DNA from: Pseudisothecium myosuroides | Lineage: Eukaryota > Streptophyta > Bryopsida > Hypnales > Lembophyllaceae | Assembly (NCBI GenBank): GCA_951799445.1 | Contig: OX637288.1 | Coordinates: forward strand, 14,076,501 to 14,140,500 | Reading direction: 5' to 3' | DNA length: 64,000 nucleotides | In this document: in pieces, positions 1 to 11,140 of the stretch | Layout of the letters: every line of letters starts with the position of its first letter | Position numbering within the stretch: the stretch's first letter is position 1 | Notes under the pieces: model-generated | Database searches by the model: none | Seen by the model: the letters and a program-made list of their open reading frames with translations, nothing else | What the model was told of the DNA's origin: nothing | Program-made: the position numbers and the translations under genes

Positions 1-393
1 GCAATTCTGACCACGATGGGCTGTTTTACCTTAACCGGCCCTTAGTTTGTTGTGCGGTGACGTTAAAGAGGTAAACGAGTTCCAAATGACCGGCTGAGCC
101 CGTGGACGGGTCACCGGCTGAGCTCGTCGTCATCTCGTCTTCACGGTTACGCATCGGCCCACGAAGCTTTAGGGTGCAGTAGCCGAAGCTGCAACGACGC
201 TGCCACTCCCGGGACGGCGATCGAGAATCCGCGTATGTCTGCATCCCTTGTTGTCAGATCCGTGAGCAATTGACGTATTCCAAATTTGGGGGTCCCCGAA
301 AGCCTAGGAATTGTGTGAACGCACGGACGCCGCTGAGATTGTGTGAACGCATTGATGTTGTCATGCGGCAGACGATGAGGAGGTAACTGAGCG

Positions 394-505
394 ATGGATG
401 CAGGCACCGAAGATCGCCTGCTTCACAACGACATCACCTTCGTAGGACGAGCAAGCGGAGCTCCAGCGCCGTCTCTCGCGCAAGCTTTCTTCGAAGGATC
501 AGTAG
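394..505 (+). pseudogene. Decayed copy of the small membrane-protein gene at 38748
   Basis: The reading frame starts with the same ATGGAT context and the same upstream GACGATGAGGAGGTAACT as the intact copy at 38748. After about 45 coding bases roughly 119 bases are missing, corresponding to 38790-38908, which in copy 2 encode the hydrophobic segment and the middle of the protein. The loss is not a multiple of three, so the downstream part, still recognisable at DNA level to its former TAG stop at 503-505, is read in another frame. The open frame that continues to position 606 is an artefact of this shift. Confidence 0.8.
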
Positions 506-1045
506 TCGCTTGCCGGAACTCGCCGCGAGCGACGTTCTCTAGGGTTAGCGGACGTCTTAGGTTAGTTCTCTCAGCTCTGCTGGTCATTTTTGTGATGTTG
601 TATTAGGTGTTTTTTTAGAATTTTCTGTTTTGTTGGATCTGTTCTCTGGTTGTAAGTGGAACTTAATCAACGTGACGGGGGAATTGTGTTCTGATTGTGA
701 TCAACGTGATTATTGTGGATCTCTTGTTTGTGCTCTTGATGGTGTTGTGACAACAACAGGGTTTCAATCTTTAAGGTTGGGACATTGAAGTGTTCGAATT
801 CATTATTCTTCTCCCCAAATTGGATAGTGGTACTGTATAGAATTGATTGTTGGCACTCGATTAAGTGAGCATTGGTTAGGGATAATTACCGCCGGGGGGT
901 CTTCCAAGGTCAAATTTTGAAGAATGTTTTGATCGGCCAAGGTCATCGTAATTCTCTTTTCAGTCCGTTCTGCAAAGATTGAAACCTGTGTCGTCATCAG
1001 TGGCTTTTCGATCTAGTTGAATGCGATGCTTTCCATGCTTTCCAT

Positions 1046-1816
1046 GCTTTCCAATAATGGGTGTTGCTGAGCTTCTGAATTGTGGTCTTGGTGTGCGTCG
1101 GCTTGCATTTGGCCTGATCAGGTTGAAATCAGGGCGAGCGCTTATTGTTGTTTGATTTTCTGCATTGTTTATGGTCGTGAGAGAGCAAGGCGCAGGAAAG
1201 CTGTGATTGATCTCGCGGGTTTTAGGGTTCTCTCTGCGTGTGAGGATGGGGACTAGTTAATTGCTCGGTGAATTAAACTCTGGTTATGGTAATGATGATT
1301 TCGTTTTTGAATTTTTCTCTTCCAATTAGGCAGTGAACGAACAGGGAGAGTTTTTTGCGTGGCTGTGTGTCCGTGCGTAGGAGATCGCATGCCTTTGAAT
1401 TGAGATGACTGGATTTATGACAAGTCTTGGATCTTTTGTACGATGTGCAGCGTCTATCTATCAGTTCTTTTGAAATCTTGCGTAGTTTAGAGGTTCTGTG
1501 AGTTTGAAGTGAATTCCGAAGTATGCACATTATGCACACTATGTTTCGTGCGTATAAGGATGGTGCGGTCAAAGACAAAGGAGCATTAGCTATTAAGCTA
1601 AAACCTCAGCTCTGATGATTCTGGAGTTGTACATCTGGAAATTTGGATATTATTGATCCGGAGAAATAATTTGGTAGTCAGTCTGTGATGATGCCATGAT
1701 TGTCTGTGAAAGAAGGTGTATTAAAATCCTTTTGGTCATAAGAATGAGGCGGAAGAATCAAAGCCGGTGTGTGCCACATTTTTCATGGGCAAATCTCTCA
1801 TTAAGGTGAATGTTTA
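1046..1816. other. Unpaired segment inside the duplication, no gene seen
   Basis: This stretch is absent from copy 2. It begins with three tandem copies of ATGCTTTCC (about 1024-1050). I see no open frame that continues into the PWWP exons with the correct phase, although the missing first exon of that gene may lie here or nearer to 2100. Confidence 0.4.
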
Positions 1817-2131
1817 AGTGGCAATGTGGAAGTAGACACTAAAGTATGCAACAATAACTTTTCTGTCACCTCTCTCTCCCACTTGGGTAATGGCACGATG
1901 CGGAATTGAACACCAAGCTGTGCATCATCTCTCGTGCAGTACTAGGTATGAACCTATTAATGTATCGGACAAGCATGTCGCCTGCGTATGAGCGTTTGTT
2001 GTGACATTGTGAGCTCAACACTTTTACTAATACATGAGCATGGAGATTAAAATACTTCTGTGTTCTCAGTATTACAGAGGTGATGAACAGAGGCTAGGAA
2101 TTTTTGTGTCTGAACATTGTTTGCTGCACAG

Positions 2132-4898
2132 GTGAGGATGATCTTCAGAGTACGAGGCAGAGGGAGTCAGATATAGGCAGCGGTGATTTTGAGGATCGTT
2201 CATTTGTGAAAGAAGAGGTTCAGCAACAAAACGAGGATTTATTTGAGAATGGTGTTAACCAAAAGGTGAATGAGAGCGAAAGTGACTCAGGTATTCGACT
2301 GTTGAGTTCTACTGTCTATATTATCCCTTTCTGTGACTATCCTACAATAACAGCCCTATGTTAAAATGTAACGAATTAAGAAGAGGTGTTTTTTTCCTTT
2401 TGAAATGATTTCTCTGGTGTTCAGGCATCGTCGCAACCCAAAGCGAGGAGCTCGTAGAGTACGCTATCTCAAACGGTGCTACTCTGACAAACCCTCTAAT
2501 CTCTGATGTAGGTGGAGGAGCGGACGACGACACTGACGAAGGAACTTCAATGGCTGTGGCAGCGGGCCCTCCACGGTTTGGGCATGGGGAGCTTGTCTGG
2601 GCAAAGTATGCGAGGTTCCCTTGGTGGCCTGCTCAGGTCCGTGTCTCAACACCGGTATCCTTTAATTTGACATTGAAGGAACTGAGATGAATCTAGTGTA
2701 CAGATATTAACCATTGGCATGCAAGCCAAGCATCTTCCGCGATAAGGTCTACGCAGTAGTGATTTTCATATTGGTTTCTGTGAATTATCAATATCTTTGT
2801 GTTAACAAGTTTGTGATTGGATGAAACAGATTACCAATGAGAGGGCCGTTCAACCAGGTAAAGGGGGTCCTCGGCGGACCAACGCAGACGTATTAGTTCG
2901 CTTCTTCGGCACTTATGACTAGTTCGTTCTCCTCAACCCTTTTCTAACCACTTGTCTGTTCTTTGCAGTTTATTAACAGAAATCAGTTCATTCGCGTTCA
3001 AACTGTCTGAATGACAACCTCTGTGTTCCTGTATGTGACTGTTATATTAAGAACGTTGTTATGATGCTTGTTCTGGAATTTTCTCTTCTGCATGTGCATA
3101 AACTAGTCCTTTATGCAAGTTCTGATCGATGTATTGTAAGTAACAATTTTGATGTTGACTGCAGTGGCTGGGTGGATCCGAGCGTGGGTTTGTCAGAATT
3201 TGATGTGGTATGTACAGCTTTGTTCTGCGCTCTTGTTTCTTGCATTCCTGTGATTTTGACACTTCAATATTCTTTCCGATTCTGAAATTTTTTGCACCGT
3301 AATTACCTTCTTTTTTCTTCCTGTGCTATGAGAATTAATTGTGCCCAGCTGCTCAGCTCTTAATGTCTGTTAGCAATCTTGAGTCTCACTTTGGCAGGCA
3401 CCTTTCTTGCTTGTTGCTCTTGAGTAAATGCCAGTACTTATTTTTAAAATTTTTAAAATTCTTTCGGACAAAAAAGACGTTTATTCCACTGCAAAATTCA
3501 CCGACGTAAATGCCGAAATAAAATTACTCTGTAACCGAGCTCTGTGATTGTGTAGAATTTCAACCTAACCTAACCTAGATCTGTCCATTTGCTTGTACTA
3601 ATTTTGAAACTCTCACGATATTTTTTCACACAGTTTCTTAGAATCGTGGTCCTATTTGTGAAGGTTGTATGAATTTGACAGTTCACGAAGAAGCATGTAT
3701 GGTCTTGAGTAATATTTTTTGTGTTAATTGCTACAGAAGCTTCAAGAGAGGAGTAAAATCAAGAAAAAGGCACTTCAGAAGGGGGTTGAAGAGGTTAGTG
3801 TCTGCCTGTCTTCTGTTTACTTTCACCCAATTTCAGGGTGCGAGTTTCTGGTGCTATTGGATTATATTTTCCATCTTGATGTTCTTGTACGTGAGAGTGC
3901 ATATGGTACTGTCACTATGAGCATCTCTTACTACAGCATGAATCCATTACTGGAGGTTTTCAAACCGCATGAATCAGATTGTAATCAGTGGATTGTATGC
4001 AGGCACTTGAGTTTCGCAGGACTGGAAAGCTTCCAGACGCCTTCACGGTTGCTGCTATGATAGAGCAAGAAGAGCCTAAAACACCCAATGAATCACAAAG
4101 CAATGGTGCGCATACGCAGATTGAATTTCTTGCACCAACAATATATCACTTTTTTGAGTCAGCAATGTTCAAGTTCATGTTGACTGTGTATGTACAAAGC
4201 TATTTATTAATTAAGAAGACTTAATCAGAGGACACTGATTGATGCCCATGAATTCAGCATTGCACTTCATTGTTTATAGTGAATATAACAAGTATGGATA
4301 GTCTATGCAGGCGTTCAAGAAAACGGTACTGGTCAGGAGTCTACTCCTGAAGATGAAGGGACAGAGCAAAGACGAGCTGCACGAAAGCGGAAGCCTAAGG
4401 TTCTTTATGAGGTACAATTAGCGTGATTCTTTTTTTGCTGTTCCTTCAAAATTTTCAGATTGTTTCAAATTGACGAACACTTCCATTGTTACATACAAAT
4501 TCCACTTGTGTCATGCACGCCGTTTGTGGAAAAGGAAATAGAAGTCATGCCCAGAACCTTCAGGGCACAGGTTTATCTGCTCTTGATTATTTCCCTTCAA
4601 GTCTGCTCTAGCATGTCGAAGTCTCCACGTTCTTGCCTTCTATTGAAGGTTTATTGTTTTCATTCCGGTTTAAGCTTAATATGTCTCTGGTATCTTCTGC
4701 TCCACATGCTTGGCTGGTCGTGAGGTAAAAAAACTCTTTGAAATCGTATTTAAGGAGTGATGTCGTGGAACGCAGGAAGAAGAGAGGGTACAACGAAAGC
4801 CAGAGCGAAGGTTGCGAAGGTTACGGATAATGCGACAACTTGGGTTGACTGCTCCTGCAGGGTCTCCCTTTCTTTTGGACACAAGAATGTCGGTTTAA
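2132..4898 (+). CDS. PWWP-domain chromatin protein, eight exons, first exon not located
   Basis: Eight exons join in frame with GT-AG borders: 2132-2290, 2425-2636, 2830-2921, 3165-3207, 3737-3793, 4003-4105, 4311-4411 and 4776-4898 (stop TAA 4896-4898), giving 295 residues from the first complete codon. Exon 2 ends in the PWWP signature (HGELVWAKYARFPWWPAQ), exon 3 carries VRFFGTYD, and exon 4 completes YGWVDPSVGLSEFDV, the usual end of the PWWP beta-barrel core. Before the domain lies an acidic tail rich in Glu, Asp and Gln. After it come a basic helix (KLQERSKIKKKALQKG) and a basic stretch RRAARKRKPK that looks like a nuclear localisation signal. PWWP domains bind methylated histone tails and DNA, so a nuclear chromatin-reader role is inferred; no catalytic domain is visible. 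Exon 1 must lie upstream because the first exon found begins inside a codon and has no in-frame Met; a candidate ATG near 1744 was not convincing. The gene is read away from the duplicated small gene. Confidence 0.85.
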
Positions 4899-5677
4899 GA
4901 AACGGTGGCAATTTTTAGCTGTGTGCCACAATCGGCATTCTAAGAAAATGGATAGACTTTATTAGCAGTGCTCCCAATTTTTGATTTAAAGCCTACGGGA
5001 CTAGTCAGGCACATGTTTTGAACATTTCTGAATTAAATAAAGTGATCATGTAGCAGATCATACACGAGAGTATGTGTTGCAGAGACCAAGGCACGGGTGC
5101 ATTTTGGATTCGTCTCGACTGTGAACCACCAATTGCAGCTTCCGGAGTCAAATTGCTGACTTCGGCGGACCTTGATATTGCCAAGGAAATATACTGTGGA
5201 ACCTACCTCTAAAGGCACTCCTTGGAATGATTAACGCATAGTTAACGTTACAACGGACTGTTTGCATCGAAACAATCAATTTCTGCGGCAATTTGTCTGT
5301 AAGGAATGGCTGCTTGCTTTGCTTACTTGTTGAGAGACTTCAAGCACACCACCCCTGGTTTCGTGAAATTATCGGAGCTGCCCCGGCAATCTGTCTCTCT
5401 TTGTAGAAGGAGCCAGGTTTTTTTCGGTTGCATCCTCCATTTATTAAAATCTCCCGGTTCATTTCCTCCAATATCAAATTCTAACTAGCTACTTTCTTTC
5501 AACTTCAAATTTGCAAAGGCTACAATCCTCTTTCAAGAAAGTTTCATTACATTAGACTTATATAAGACACATACAAATGATGGAATAGGAATTGGCTGCC
5601 ATGACCAATCCTGAAGCAATACTTGCCTCCGCCTTGTCCAAGCACTCTAAGTCCCTCAATGGCCAACTCTAAAGTGA
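4899..5677. other. 3' flank of the PWWP gene, no gene seen
   Basis: This probably begins with the 3' untranslated region of the PWWP gene. Short open frames here (for example 5306-5488) show no recognisable domain, and I see no repeat structure. Confidence 0.4.
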
Positions 5678-5679
5678 TA

Positions 5680-6295
5680 CTCCCTCTGTCCCACTAAAAA
5701 CCTCCAAAACCTCCAAAACTCCAAAACCTCCAAAACCTCCAAAACCTCCAAAACTCTTCCTGTTAAGAAATTAACTATATTTTCAATCAAAGTGCCAAAA
5801 ATATATTCATTCAAGAATAAATAACCCATCCCTTAGATCTATGCAAAATCTCAAGCTTAGACACTATCATTTAGGCACTCAAAATTCATGTCAAAAGTAT
5901 GATATTTGAATATATTTTATAATTGCTGCCAGCTTTGTTATTTTAGATGATTTAAAGGGTGGTGGCTGCAATGGGATTGTAATGACATGTTCTCCAACCT
6001 AAATATCCAAAAATAAAAAAACTATCCTACTTTATGATCAAATTTTAATAGCAACAAAGTAGTCACTAAATAGGCTGTCAACACTACTATTTGACAAAGA
6101 AATTAGTACAAGGTGTCTCATATCGCCAAGGCCAAGCTTGCAAGGCCACGGGAATGCTTTTTGATTGTCTCACTTGCCCCCACAAGGTTGTTCAATGTAA
6201 CAAACACTCACTAAACAATCAAAAACACAAAAAGGAGCTTTTTAGTGGGACAAAAATTCTGCTTGATTTGGAGGTTTTTAGTGGGACAGAGGGAG
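5680..6295. mobile_element. Stowaway-type (Tc1/mariner) element, 616 bp
   Basis: The ends are CTCCCTCTGTCCCACTAAAA and its inverse TTTTAGTGGGACAGAGGGAG, flanked by a TA dinucleotide on both sides (5678-5679, 6296-6297). CTCCCTCYGTCCC with a TA target duplication is the hallmark of plant Stowaway elements. It is long for a MITE and has no transposase. A second copy of the TTTTTAGTGGGACA motif lies just inside the right end at about 6239. Confidence 0.85.
5698..5756 (+). repeat. ACCTCCAAA minisatellite
   Basis: About six tandem copies of a 9-base unit ACCTCCAAA, one of them shortened, lie immediately inside the left end of the Stowaway element. The array looks like an expansion of the subterminal AAACCTCCAAA sequence. 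Confidence 0.85.
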
Positions 6296-6394
6296 TACTT
6301 GCCTTGTCTAAGAATATACTTGCCTCTAGCAACTCGTAAATTTTTCATTTCCACACCCCAACTGGTTATTTTTCCAAAGGTAGCTAACAATGAA

Positions 6395-6642
6395 GACCGG
6401 GGTGAACCGACCCCCTTGCTCATCCTTGGCTTTCGCCTTGGGAAAAAACAACCAGGGGCTTTTCATTTGTCACTTATAATAAAATTTAGAAATTTAGAAT
6501 TCATAGTTGCAATGAGAGGCCCCAAATTAGCTAGGAGTGGTGTAGAAAATAGAGTAATCAAGTACAAAATAGGGGGCTTTTTTTAACATGCACCTTTGAA
6601 AATTGAGAACTTTGGGAGCAAGGGGGTCGGGTCACCCCGGCC
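6395..6642. mobile_element. 248 bp MITE with 8-bp target duplication (hAT-like)
   Basis: Terminal inverted repeats of about 27 bp share CCGGGGTGA and CCGACCCCCTTGCTC, with two mismatches. The element is flanked by exact ACAATGAA at 6387-6394 and 6643-6650. An 8-bp duplication suits the hAT superfamily, although the GC-rich ends are not a standard hAT motif. No coding capacity. Confidence 0.75.
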
Positions 6643-6650
6643 ACAATGAA

Positions 6651-8036
6651 CTAACTAATGGTTCTCCCTAAACATTACACCACCCTTATATTAGATAGAA
6701 GTACCTAAATGTAACAAGAGTTGTTTAGTGACCCCTAAAAAACACACTAAATCAAGGCGTTGGTGGACCCAAAGCAAACATGTGGGGTTACTTGAAGTTG
6801 TCATGGTCATGAATTCAGCGTTTGCGTTGGAAACGCGGTGGGAAGAGGAACTAGGTCTAGCGAAGAAGTCACAGCACATTGGTGGACTTGCATGAGGAGC
6901 GTTATTGCATGAAGATGATTCTTGTCTGAATTAGAATTTGTCTACTTTTTTATATAGTGACAGTTTGTTCAATATGATGGCCATACAACGCCAAAGATTC
7001 AAATTCCACTCTATCAACTTTGCATTCTTGCAAAGGTCAATTTTTTTGCATTGTCAAACAAAAAACAACCAATGTATTGTTGAAAATTTCTACAAGGAGT
7101 AGCGTTTGCAATTGAGATGCATTTCCGAGTTTCCTTGGCATTGTTGTGCATGGTTTCAATCTGAATTCAACACAATTGTAATTTTTTCAGTCTGTAAAGT
7201 CCCTACAATCTTCACTTGAGCATGAATTCCTTCCAATTTGCATGTTTGTGAAAACTTTATGCCATTGTATTTCTGGTCTATCACTTTGCATTGAACTGCA
7301 CAGTTGGAGGTTGATGTCATTCAAGCATTGTTCCTAAAGTCTATGAAACCTTGCAATCTTAATTTCAGCATGCACTTCATGCCAATTAATTTGTGGTCAA
7401 GCATTACTTTTAAGTGCAAGATTTTGATTCATCAACTTGCTTCATTCTATCAACTCCTTCCAATTTGTTTTTCAATATGAACTTTCTATTGTTATATCTC
7501 TATGTTACCTTGCATCAATCTCATTGACGATTACATTGATCTCATACTACTTCATCTAAGTTATTAGCCCATTCATTTCTGTGTGAACTTTTGTGGGTTC
7601 ATGACATCCACATATTTGGACAAAATGGCCAAAATGGATGTGAGGGAGGGAATTCTTTCACTAACTGTGAAGAGTGATTTGGAGTTGAGACTAAAAGAGT
7701 GCAAGGCAAAAGCTAAGGTCCGAATTTGGGTAGAAGCCAAAGCTTCGACAAAAAAGGCAAAAGACTAGAAGAAGAAGGTCATGACTTATTAACCGGAAAT
7801 GACCATGTATAAATGAACATTTAAAGAGTGCATGCAAGAGAAGAATTATAGTGTGCAAGAGCTGAAGGGATATGCTAGAGTTTATGGAATCAACTCAAAT
7901 CCCAAAAACGCCTACTTTATGCAATATTCTAAAAATAGATTTTTTTAGTCCAAATCTTGACCCCAATCAACATTTGCATATGCACGGTATTCATTCTTGT
8001 TGTTGAAGGGCATGAATAATCCATATTCCATTGTTC
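6651..8036. other. Intergenic, no gene recognised
   Basis: This is AT-rich sequence with many degenerate short phrases around TTGCAT and CAACTT. The open frame at 7583-7768 is lysine-rich but has no recognisable domain. Confidence 0.35.
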
Positions 8037-8094
8037 CGCTTAGGTATCATAGAATTCTTTTTGTAGCCTGAAAGTATTCTACAATACCTAAGCG
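8037..8094. repeat. Short hairpin next to the copia fragment
   Basis: Imperfect arms of about 21 bases (18 matches) beginning CGCTTAGGTAT and ending ATACCTAAGCG enclose a 16-base loop. It sits just beyond the downstream end of the recognisable copia coding sequence. Its role is unknown; it may be the core of a very small MITE. Confidence 0.55.
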
Positions 8095-8139
8095 TAGAAT
8101 TCTACAATTGAGTGCGTATAAAATATGAAGATGAATATT

Positions 8140-8616
8140 GGAAAGTTAGACAAGGCTTCCTATTAGTGAGCGATAGGTCATAGTGTCAATCTTGTATGTG
8201 CCCATATATTTGTATAGAGTAAGCTTTGGATCACTAGGGAGTTTAATTGGGTTACAATCCTACATTTCAAATTTCTTTAGCAGCTTTTGAGTAGAGCTCC
8301 TTTGACTAAGAAAAATTCTGTCTTGCAATCTGTGTATCTTTGTTCCAAGGTAATTGGTGGCCTCTCAAAGGTCAATTATATCGAATAATTTTTGAAGCTC
8401 AGTTTTCAAGCGAGCAGTTTTGGAGTGGTTGTCTCCCAAGATAAGTAAGTCGTCAACATATAGAAGAAGAATGGTCAGTTTAGCATCTTTTGTGGAAAAA
8501 TAAAGATTGGATTTGAAGCCAAGCCAAAAATGTTGCTCACATGGAGCAATGCCCAAGTACTTGCATTTTTGCAACGTTTTCTATTGTGTAGGAATAGTGG
8601 AGCTTGTGTTCCCAGT
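8140..8616 (-). pseudogene. Copia reverse transcriptase, C-terminal half
   Basis: Minus-strand translation shows SNLYFSTKDAKLTILLLYVD followed by DLLILGD, the copia YVDD catalytic box with its flanks, within 8365-8574. It continues across frameshifts with ATNYLGTKIHRLQDRIFLSQ and, near 8165, MTYRSLIGSLV. This is the missing half of the reverse transcriptase whose first half ends near 15026, so the two were contiguous before the intervening block arrived. Confidence 0.85.
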
Positions 8617-8847
8617 TGGTTAACTTTACAGTATGTTAATTCAGAGTATCTATTTTCAAACGCAACTCTTTATAGATTTTCAGCCGCAACTGCTCTCCTT
8701 GGATAGTGGTGACACGTGACAATTTCCCTTTGGTCAATTATAAATTGAATATAATTGCAGTAGCTAATTTCTACAAAGAGATTCCATTCAAATGCCGGTT
8801 GGAGACTATAGTAATGAAAGTCAAGAAAAAGTCCATAAATAGACTTC

Positions 8848-9538
8848 TTAACCCCGAAAGTTCCTTGCCTATGTTCTCACCAAAAATGCTCCAAAACTGC
8901 CATTTCTAGTATAAGTACCAAAATTTTGAAAAATATCATTTTTGGACACATGTAACCATAGGATCTTGTAGTACTCTGGTTTGAGAGTGTGTGGAAAAAA
9001 TTTCAGAAATTTCCATCGTGTAGATTGCAAGATATTAGCGTTTGAAGTGGCAAAAGTCCTTTTTTTGGCCCTGCAAAAATCCAGGCAGCTGCACTTCACA
9101 AGGTCAAATTATTATGAAAAAATTTCCAAAATCTTTGTGCTTCTTTGGATTCATTCTTCAAGACAAGTTGGCTACATGCTTGAAAATTTTCAGATTATTT
9201 GGAATTCTACAACATACAAGAAAAAAATAGTAAGTAGAAAGAAGTAGAGAATGGTTCAAAACACTAAATTGTTAAGAAGTTAATTATGGAATTGAAAAAT
9301 GTCAATCCCAATGGTTGCAATGTTTTAATAAACAATCTACATCCTACAATTTTATTTTTTTTGAAAAATATTGAAAATTGTGTGAAATAAACAACTTCAA
9401 AGTTTATTTTAGAGTAGACAATCCATAATTGCCCGCAAACTAAAAATTTAAGCCCAAAATATGCAAATCTCCAGTCACACGTACCTGCCTAAAATTTCTA
9501 TGTTGCCAAAAAACGCATGTTGGTTCTTTAGGGGTTAA
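8848..9538 (+). mobile_element. piggyBac-like element A (non-autonomous)
   Basis: It is bounded by TTAA at 8848-8851 and 9535-9538. The ends read TTAACCCCGAAAG and CTTTAGGGGTTAA. The first 250 bases share the family core (AAAACTGCCATTTCT, then ACCATAGGATCTTGTA) with elements B, D, I and J, and it is closest to J (62890-63877) over its whole length. No coding capacity. Confidence 0.8.
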
Positions 9539-11140
9539 TTCCAATCTTCGTCAAAATTGAGTTTTATTCCAATCTTCTACAAAGCTACAAAGGAAAAGCC
9601 TATCTTGTTGGGGCAATCCTTGTCAATGGCTACACACAAAATAAACATTAAATAAAGCAATAACTACATAATCAACCATACCATCTGGACTAATTGAAAG
9701 TTGATGGTTATATGCACCTACTCCTCCTCTGATTTGGAGGAAGAAGTGTTACTATCACTACTACAATTTGAAAAAGATCTCAAGCCAATAGTATCATGGC
9801 TAAAGGATGAGTTTATCAAATTGCAGCCTATTGGATCTATGGATAGATTTGGAATTCATGCTTCTAAGGGTTATGTCATTGTCTTCGTATGGATCTAACA
9901 TTTTCTTACAAGTTTTCCTCTTCTCTTTGAGAGCCAACTACCCGTTTACTTTGCCATACCGAAACTCTTCATCAGTTGGGAGTTGGTTAAAATAGCCCAC
10001 CTACAGCAATAACAAACACACTATGAAAACAAAACAATTGTGGCTCTATATATGCAAGAAAATTGAACAATTGTAGCCCTACATATTACAAAATTGGTCT
10101 CAGATTGCAATGTAGGAGATAAAGTAATCCCAGATATTTGCTAGAGTGTCCAAACGGACAAGGACAAAGCACCTTTGCGCCTAGGTACTTGGCGAAACCC
10201 TACCACTGAGGCATGAAGAGCTTAGACCATTCCATATACTCCACCCAAGCCATCACTCCCATAGACTCAACTAACTCTTATTAGGTAGTCATTGTTGACC
10301 AATGTGATGATCGATTTTGCTTCACACAATTAATCTTACTTGTAGAATATAATTTGTATTCAGGAGCCTCGTACACCACTTCAAATAGTAACCAACTCCC
10401 ATGAACTCAACTAACTCTCAATCAAGTCGTCATTGTTGTCCAATGTGACGATTGATTTTGTTTCAAAGTTGATTTTACTTGTAGAATATAATTTGCACTC
10501 AGGAGCCTCATGCACCACTACTAACAAAATCGACTGAACAAATAATGGTTATTTATGTGAGATGAATGGCCCAGAGGCATATTGATCTGACTTATATTAT
10601 GCTCTCTCAACACATCAACAACTTGAGTGAATATCTAGGGATACCTTTAATTCCACTAAACAAGAGTTTGAGATTTCCTCACAATTCTACGTCAATGCCA
10701 ATGCTGACAAGTAGGTCTGCAATCCTAGATTGCATTTCAATCAGAGGAGTGAAGTATTATTGTACAACACTAATACCACTATAACTACACATCCAAATCC
10801 ACGCCCAACATTGGTTGATACTCGAGCAATTAAGTAGCTACATAACTAACCAATTGTACGTGGCCCTACGTATCTACAATCTCTGTTAGTTCACAAGATG
10901 CACTCAAAGTTTACATTATTTCTTATATATATTTAGGATTATTAGAATAGACTCTAAAATATTATAAAATGACAAGTGGAGAGTTCAAAAGCACTTACAA
11001 AGCAATCATAGAGTCCTTTGATTCCCTTGGCCCGCAATAATGGGTGCATCCTTGCATGCTCAATTGCTTCTCTACACCCTTTTTACACAACTTTGCCTTT
11101 TTTGCTTGTTTATATCCTTTGTCAATTCATAGATTATTGT
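9539..11140. other. No gene recognised; local duplications
   Basis: Sequences around 10250-10400 and 10390-10530 are imperfect direct repeats sharing CAACTAACTCT, GTCATTGTTG and TTTGCACTCAGGAGCCTC-like phrases. Short open frames at 9701-9898 and 10566-10784 have no recognisable domain. Confidence 0.4.

Larger units (their letters stand above)
195..1945. repeat. Segmental duplication, copy 1 (partner 38555-39705)
   Basis: This stretch aligns by eye with 38555-39705 in the same orientation. It covers the leader, the small reading frame at 394 and the flank down to about 1045, then resumes at about 1817-1945 (a block containing AGTAGACACTAAAGTATGCA). Copy 2 lacks the roughly 770 bases between 1046 and 1816, which therefore are an insertion here or a deletion there. 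Many substitutions show the duplication is old. Copy 1 lies upstream of the PWWP gene, copy 2 upstream of the acetyltransferase. Confidence 0.85.

Noticed and set aside
394..606. A 70-residue gene at the left edge with a hydrophobic C-terminus
   Set aside because: Comparison with 38748-38975 shows a frame-shifting deletion; the hydrophobic tail is translated 3' flank.
1744..1768. First exon of the PWWP gene (MRRKNQSR)
   Set aside because: The natural donor after CCG gives the wrong phase, and the one with the right phase is weak; not enough to assign.
3560..3580. Telomere-like CCTAACCTAACCTA, and CCCTAAACCCTAAAA at 51705-51722
   Set aside because: Only two to three units each; too short for interstitial telomere arrays.
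8037..8094. microRNA precursor
   Set aside because: A 21-base stem with a 16-base loop is too short for a typical plant precursor, and the locus borders a dead retrotransposon.
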